Assembly (NCBI GenBank): GCA_021890795.1 | Contig: JAKKUO010000023.1 | Location: 1 to 32,775, forward strand | Source: Bacillota bacterium | GTDB taxonomy: Bacteria > Bacillota > Sulfobacillia > Symbiobacteriales > ZC4RG38 | Length of the DNA stretch: 32,775 nucleotides | Direction: 5' to 3' | In this document: positions 30,673-32,775 of the stretch, piece after piece | Layout: every line of letters begins with the position of its first letter | How positions within the stretch are numbered: position 1 is the stretch's first letter | Made by a program: the position numbers and the translations under genes | The notes under the pieces: model-generated | Told to the model about the DNA's origin: nothing | Databases searched by the model: none | The model's input: only the letters and a program-made list of their open reading frames with translations

Positions 30673-31334
30673 GGCAGATTCCCGACCGGTCTGCGTGGCT
30701 GAGGCTGGGGCTCTTTCTCCTTCTGGTGGCGGCGATGACGGCTTTTGTGACAGCCCGGGTGCGGATCTTCCTCCAGAGTCGGACAGGCCCCGGGCCGGCG
30801 GCCCCGCCGGCCCTCCCGGCCCTCGAACCCGTCGGCGGCCTCTCTGGAGGACCGGCGGCCGGGCCGGCTCCTGCAGAAGGCGCCGGAGTTCCGGCCCTGG
30901 CGCCACCGGCAGGGGCGGCACCGGGGCTGGCGGCCGGCAGCCTGGCAGCCACCGGGCCGGCCGTGGCGCAGCCCGAGCCGGCAGCCGCCCTGGCCCTGGT
31001 CCGGTTGGACCGGGACCGGGCCCGGGCCCAGGAGCGGGAGATGCTCCGGGAGGTGCTCGAGGGGCAGGGCACCGGCGAGGCCGAGCGGAGCCAGGCCGCC
31101 CGGCGGTACCTGGAGCTGGGAGAGCGGATGGCCCTGGAGATGACCCTGGAGAGCCTCCTCCGGGGCCGGGGCTACCCGGACGCGGTGGTCATCCTCGGCG
31201 CCGAAGGAGGCGCCCAGGTGATCCTGGGGACGGAGGGCATCACCGGGGAGCAGGCTGCGGCGGTGGCGGACCTGGTGAGCGGCCTGGCCCAGGTGCCGCC
31301 GGAGGAGATCCGGATCGTCACCCGGGGACGGTGA
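30669..31334 (+). CDS. spoIIIAH: Stage III sporulation protein AH
   Basis: A 221-residue single-pass protein that binds forespore SpoIIQ in homologous systems. GTG at 30669 overlaps the spoIIIAG stop (GTGA) with AGGAGGTGG about 6 nt upstream. One membrane helix (LGLFLLLVAAMTAFVTARV) precedes an Ala/Pro/Gly linker (about 38-105) and the AH fold: DRARAQEREMLREVLEGQGT, ALEMTLESLLRGRGYPDAVVILGAEGGAQVIL, ITGEQAAAVADLVSGLAQVPPEEIRIV. It ends the operon. No SpoIIQ gene is in the window. Confidence 0.92.
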   Translation: MRQIPDRSAWLRLGLFLLLVAAMTAFVTARVRIFLQSRTGPGPAAPPALPALEPVGGLSGGPAAGPAPAEGAGVPALAPPAGAAPGLAAGSLAATGPAVAQPEPAAALALVRLDRDRARAQEREMLREVLEGQGTGEAERSQAARRYLELGERMALEMTLESLLRGRGYPDAVVILGAEGGAQVILGTEGITGEQAAAVADLVSGLAQVPPEEIRIVTRGR

Positions 31335-31420
31335 CCGCAGGCGCCACGTGGAACCGAGGACGGGGGTTTGCGGCGTCAAATGCAAGAAAAGGATGACCAT
31401 AAGCACAGGAGTGAGGTCCG

Positions 31421-32599
31421 ATGGGCTCCCGCCCCCTTGCCACCGCCCTCCTGGTCGCCGGGGTGGCGGTCGCGACCCTTACCGCTGGCCTTCTCGGCGC
31501 CGGCGCACTCTTGGCGGTGGTGGCCGCTCCCGTCGCCAGTCCGGGCTCTGCAAGAGAAGTTCGTGTCACCACCGTGCCGGTTGCGCCCTCCGCCTCGGTC
31601 TGCCGGCCGGAGGAGTCGGCCACCGGCCTCTGCCTGGAGACCCTGCCCCGGCTTTACTGCTGCTCCGCGGCCTACCTCGGCTGGTCTCAGATCACCGTGG
31701 GGGACCGGCTGCCCCTGGCCGGCGCGGTCGCCCAGGACCCCGACGCGCCCCATCCGACCACCGCCCTGCGCCTCGTCTACCCTTCGGGGCGGACGGTGGA
31801 GATCCCGGTGGGACCGGACGGGTCCTTCCACCAGGAGATCGCCTATGACGAGGAAGGCGACTACCGGCTCTACCGGGCCAACCCGGTCCGGCAGTGGGTG
31901 GCGGAGTTGCCCCTGGCCAGCTTTGCCGTCCCGTACCGGGCGGAGGTCCTGAGCCATCCCCTGGAGGCCGACCGGTTCCGGCAGCCCCGGCGCCCGGACC
32001 TGACCCTGGCCGCGGTGCCCCACGGTCCGGAAGTCCGGCTCCGGGTCCGGTTCACCGACGCGGCGGGGCGGCCGGCCGCGGGCCGGACCCTCGCCCTGGC
32101 GGACGGTCGGAAGATCCGGACCGACGCTGCCGGCGTGGCGGAGATTCCCTTCGCCCCCCGGCCCGACGGCCCGGGGTACGAACTGGTGCGGCTCTATCCG
32201 GGCCTGGGGGTCCTCACGTACCGGGAGATCCGGGTCGGAGCCGGTGGAGAGGCCCAGGGCCTCCCCGGCGGGCCCGTCCGGGGGGTTCGGGTGGGGGATA
32301 CGTGGGTCTTCCCCCTCCGGGAGTTCCTGGTCCGGGCGACTCCGGCCCTGGTGCCCTCCGGCGAGGAACTGGCGTGGGAGGAGCGGACCCGGTCCGTCCG
32401 TTTCGGCGACACCCGCCTCCAGCTGGACACCGGGGTCTTCTCGGGTCCGGAGGCGCTCTCCCGGGTCCGGCCGCACCTGGTCGGCGGCCGGCTCCACCTG
32501 AGCCTCGGGGACCTCGCCCGGCTGCTCCAGGCCTGGGGGGCCTGGGCGGAGGTGGACGCCGACGGGACCTTGCGGCTGGCGGCGCCCGCACTCCCCTGA
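31421..32599 (+). CDS. Secreted Cys-containing protein with C-terminal stalk-like (copper amine oxidase N-type) domain
   Basis: A 392-residue exported protein of unknown function. The N terminus is a long signal peptide or anchor (ATALLVAGVAVATLTAGLLG). Residues 60-80 hold four cysteines, ending in a CC pair (VCRPEE, GLCLE, YCCSA). Beta-rich, Ig-like modules follow (LRLVYPSGRTVEIPVGPDGSF; VRLRVRFTDAAGRPAAGRTLALADGRKIRTDAAGVAEIPF, the latter like a carboxypeptidase-regulatory repeat). The last 100 residues resemble the stalk/Cu_amine_oxidN1 domain of Firmicutes surface proteins (TWVFPLREFLVRA, WEERTRSVRFGD). ATG at 31421 has AGGAGTGAGG upstream. CATAAGCA at 31398 resembles a sporulation sigma-factor -10, but the -35 is weak. 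Confidence 0.65.
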   Translation: MGSRPLATALLVAGVAVATLTAGLLGAGALLAVVAAPVASPGSAREVRVTTVPVAPSASVCRPEESATGLCLETLPRLYCCSAAYLGWSQITVGDRLPLAGAVAQDPDAPHPTTALRLVYPSGRTVEIPVGPDGSFHQEIAYDEEGDYRLYRANPVRQWVAELPLASFAVPYRAEVLSHPLEADRFRQPRRPDLTLAAVPHGPEVRLRVRFTDAAGRPAAGRTLALADGRKIRTDAAGVAEIPFAPRPDGPGYELVRLYPGLGVLTYREIRVGAGGEAQGLPGGPVRGVRVGDTWVFPLREFLVRATPALVPSGEELAWEERTRSVRFGDTRLQLDTGVFSGPEALSRVRPHLVGGRLHLSLGDLARLLQAWGAWAEVDADGTLRLAAPALP

Positions 32600-32775
32600 G
32601 GCCGGCACCTTTGGCCCCCGGATGCGGCCCCTTCTGGAGAAACCAACTCCCGTTCCCCCCGGCCGTGGCGCTCCCGGCGCCGCGCGGCGCGGCCCGGCGG
32701 CGCAGCCGAAGCGAACGGGAGCACCGCGTAACATTTTAGTGGGGCGGGGCAGCAGGAAAAGGCTGGGCAAATAAA

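Overview
The window comes from a very GC-rich (roughly 70% or more by eye), Gram-positive, endospore-forming bacterium. The evidence is a complete stage III sporulation operon (spoIIIAA to spoIIIAH), lipoprotein signal peptides, strong AGGAGG-type ribosome binding sites with many GTG and TTG starts, sigma-A promoters, and intrinsic terminators under cobalamin, c-di-AMP and TPP riboswitches. A high-GC Firmicute of the Thermaerobacter/Symbiobacterium/Limnochordia kind fits best, but the genus is an inference.

Layout. Bases 1-54 are the 3' end of a group II intron. A structured, attenuator-like leader follows, then a cell-wall pair: a DUF4015 lipoprotein and a large SH3/AMIN/amidase_3 protein. 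Next come a SIMPL-domain protein (-), a GNAT acetyltransferase (+), a 5'-nucleotidase-like HAD protein (-) and a hotdog acyl-CoA thioesterase (-). From 7271 a sigma-A promoter and cobalamin riboswitch lead into a btuF-btuC-btuD-like vitamin B12 uptake operon. A lutABC lactate-oxidation operon follows (11080-13962).

The most interesting region is 14070-19142. A clear promoter, a ydaO-type c-di-AMP riboswitch and its terminator precede three tightly coupled genes: an opine-dehydrogenase-like NAD(P) enzyme, a cobalamin-dependent mutase-like protein with its B12 domain at the N terminus, and an asparagine-synthetase homologue whose glutaminase site is destroyed (Cys2 replaced by Gly, with further glutamine-site changes). 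C-di-AMP riboswitches usually control potassium uptake, osmolyte handling and cell-wall remodelling. I infer that this may be an uncharacterised biosynthetic operon, possibly for an amino-acid-derived compatible solute. The B12 uptake operon 7 kb upstream could supply its cofactor.

The right-hand part holds a SAM methyltransferase, a YceI-like lipoprotein (-), then aroQ, a Xaa-Pro peptidase, efp and a CD1247-type zinc-ribbon protein. A TPP riboswitch with thiT sits between that block and the spoIIIA operon. A Cys-rich secreted protein with a C-terminal stalk-like domain follows spoIIIAH. The last 176 bases (32600-32775) contain no gene that I can support. I saw no tRNA, rRNA, CRISPR array or complete insertion sequence.
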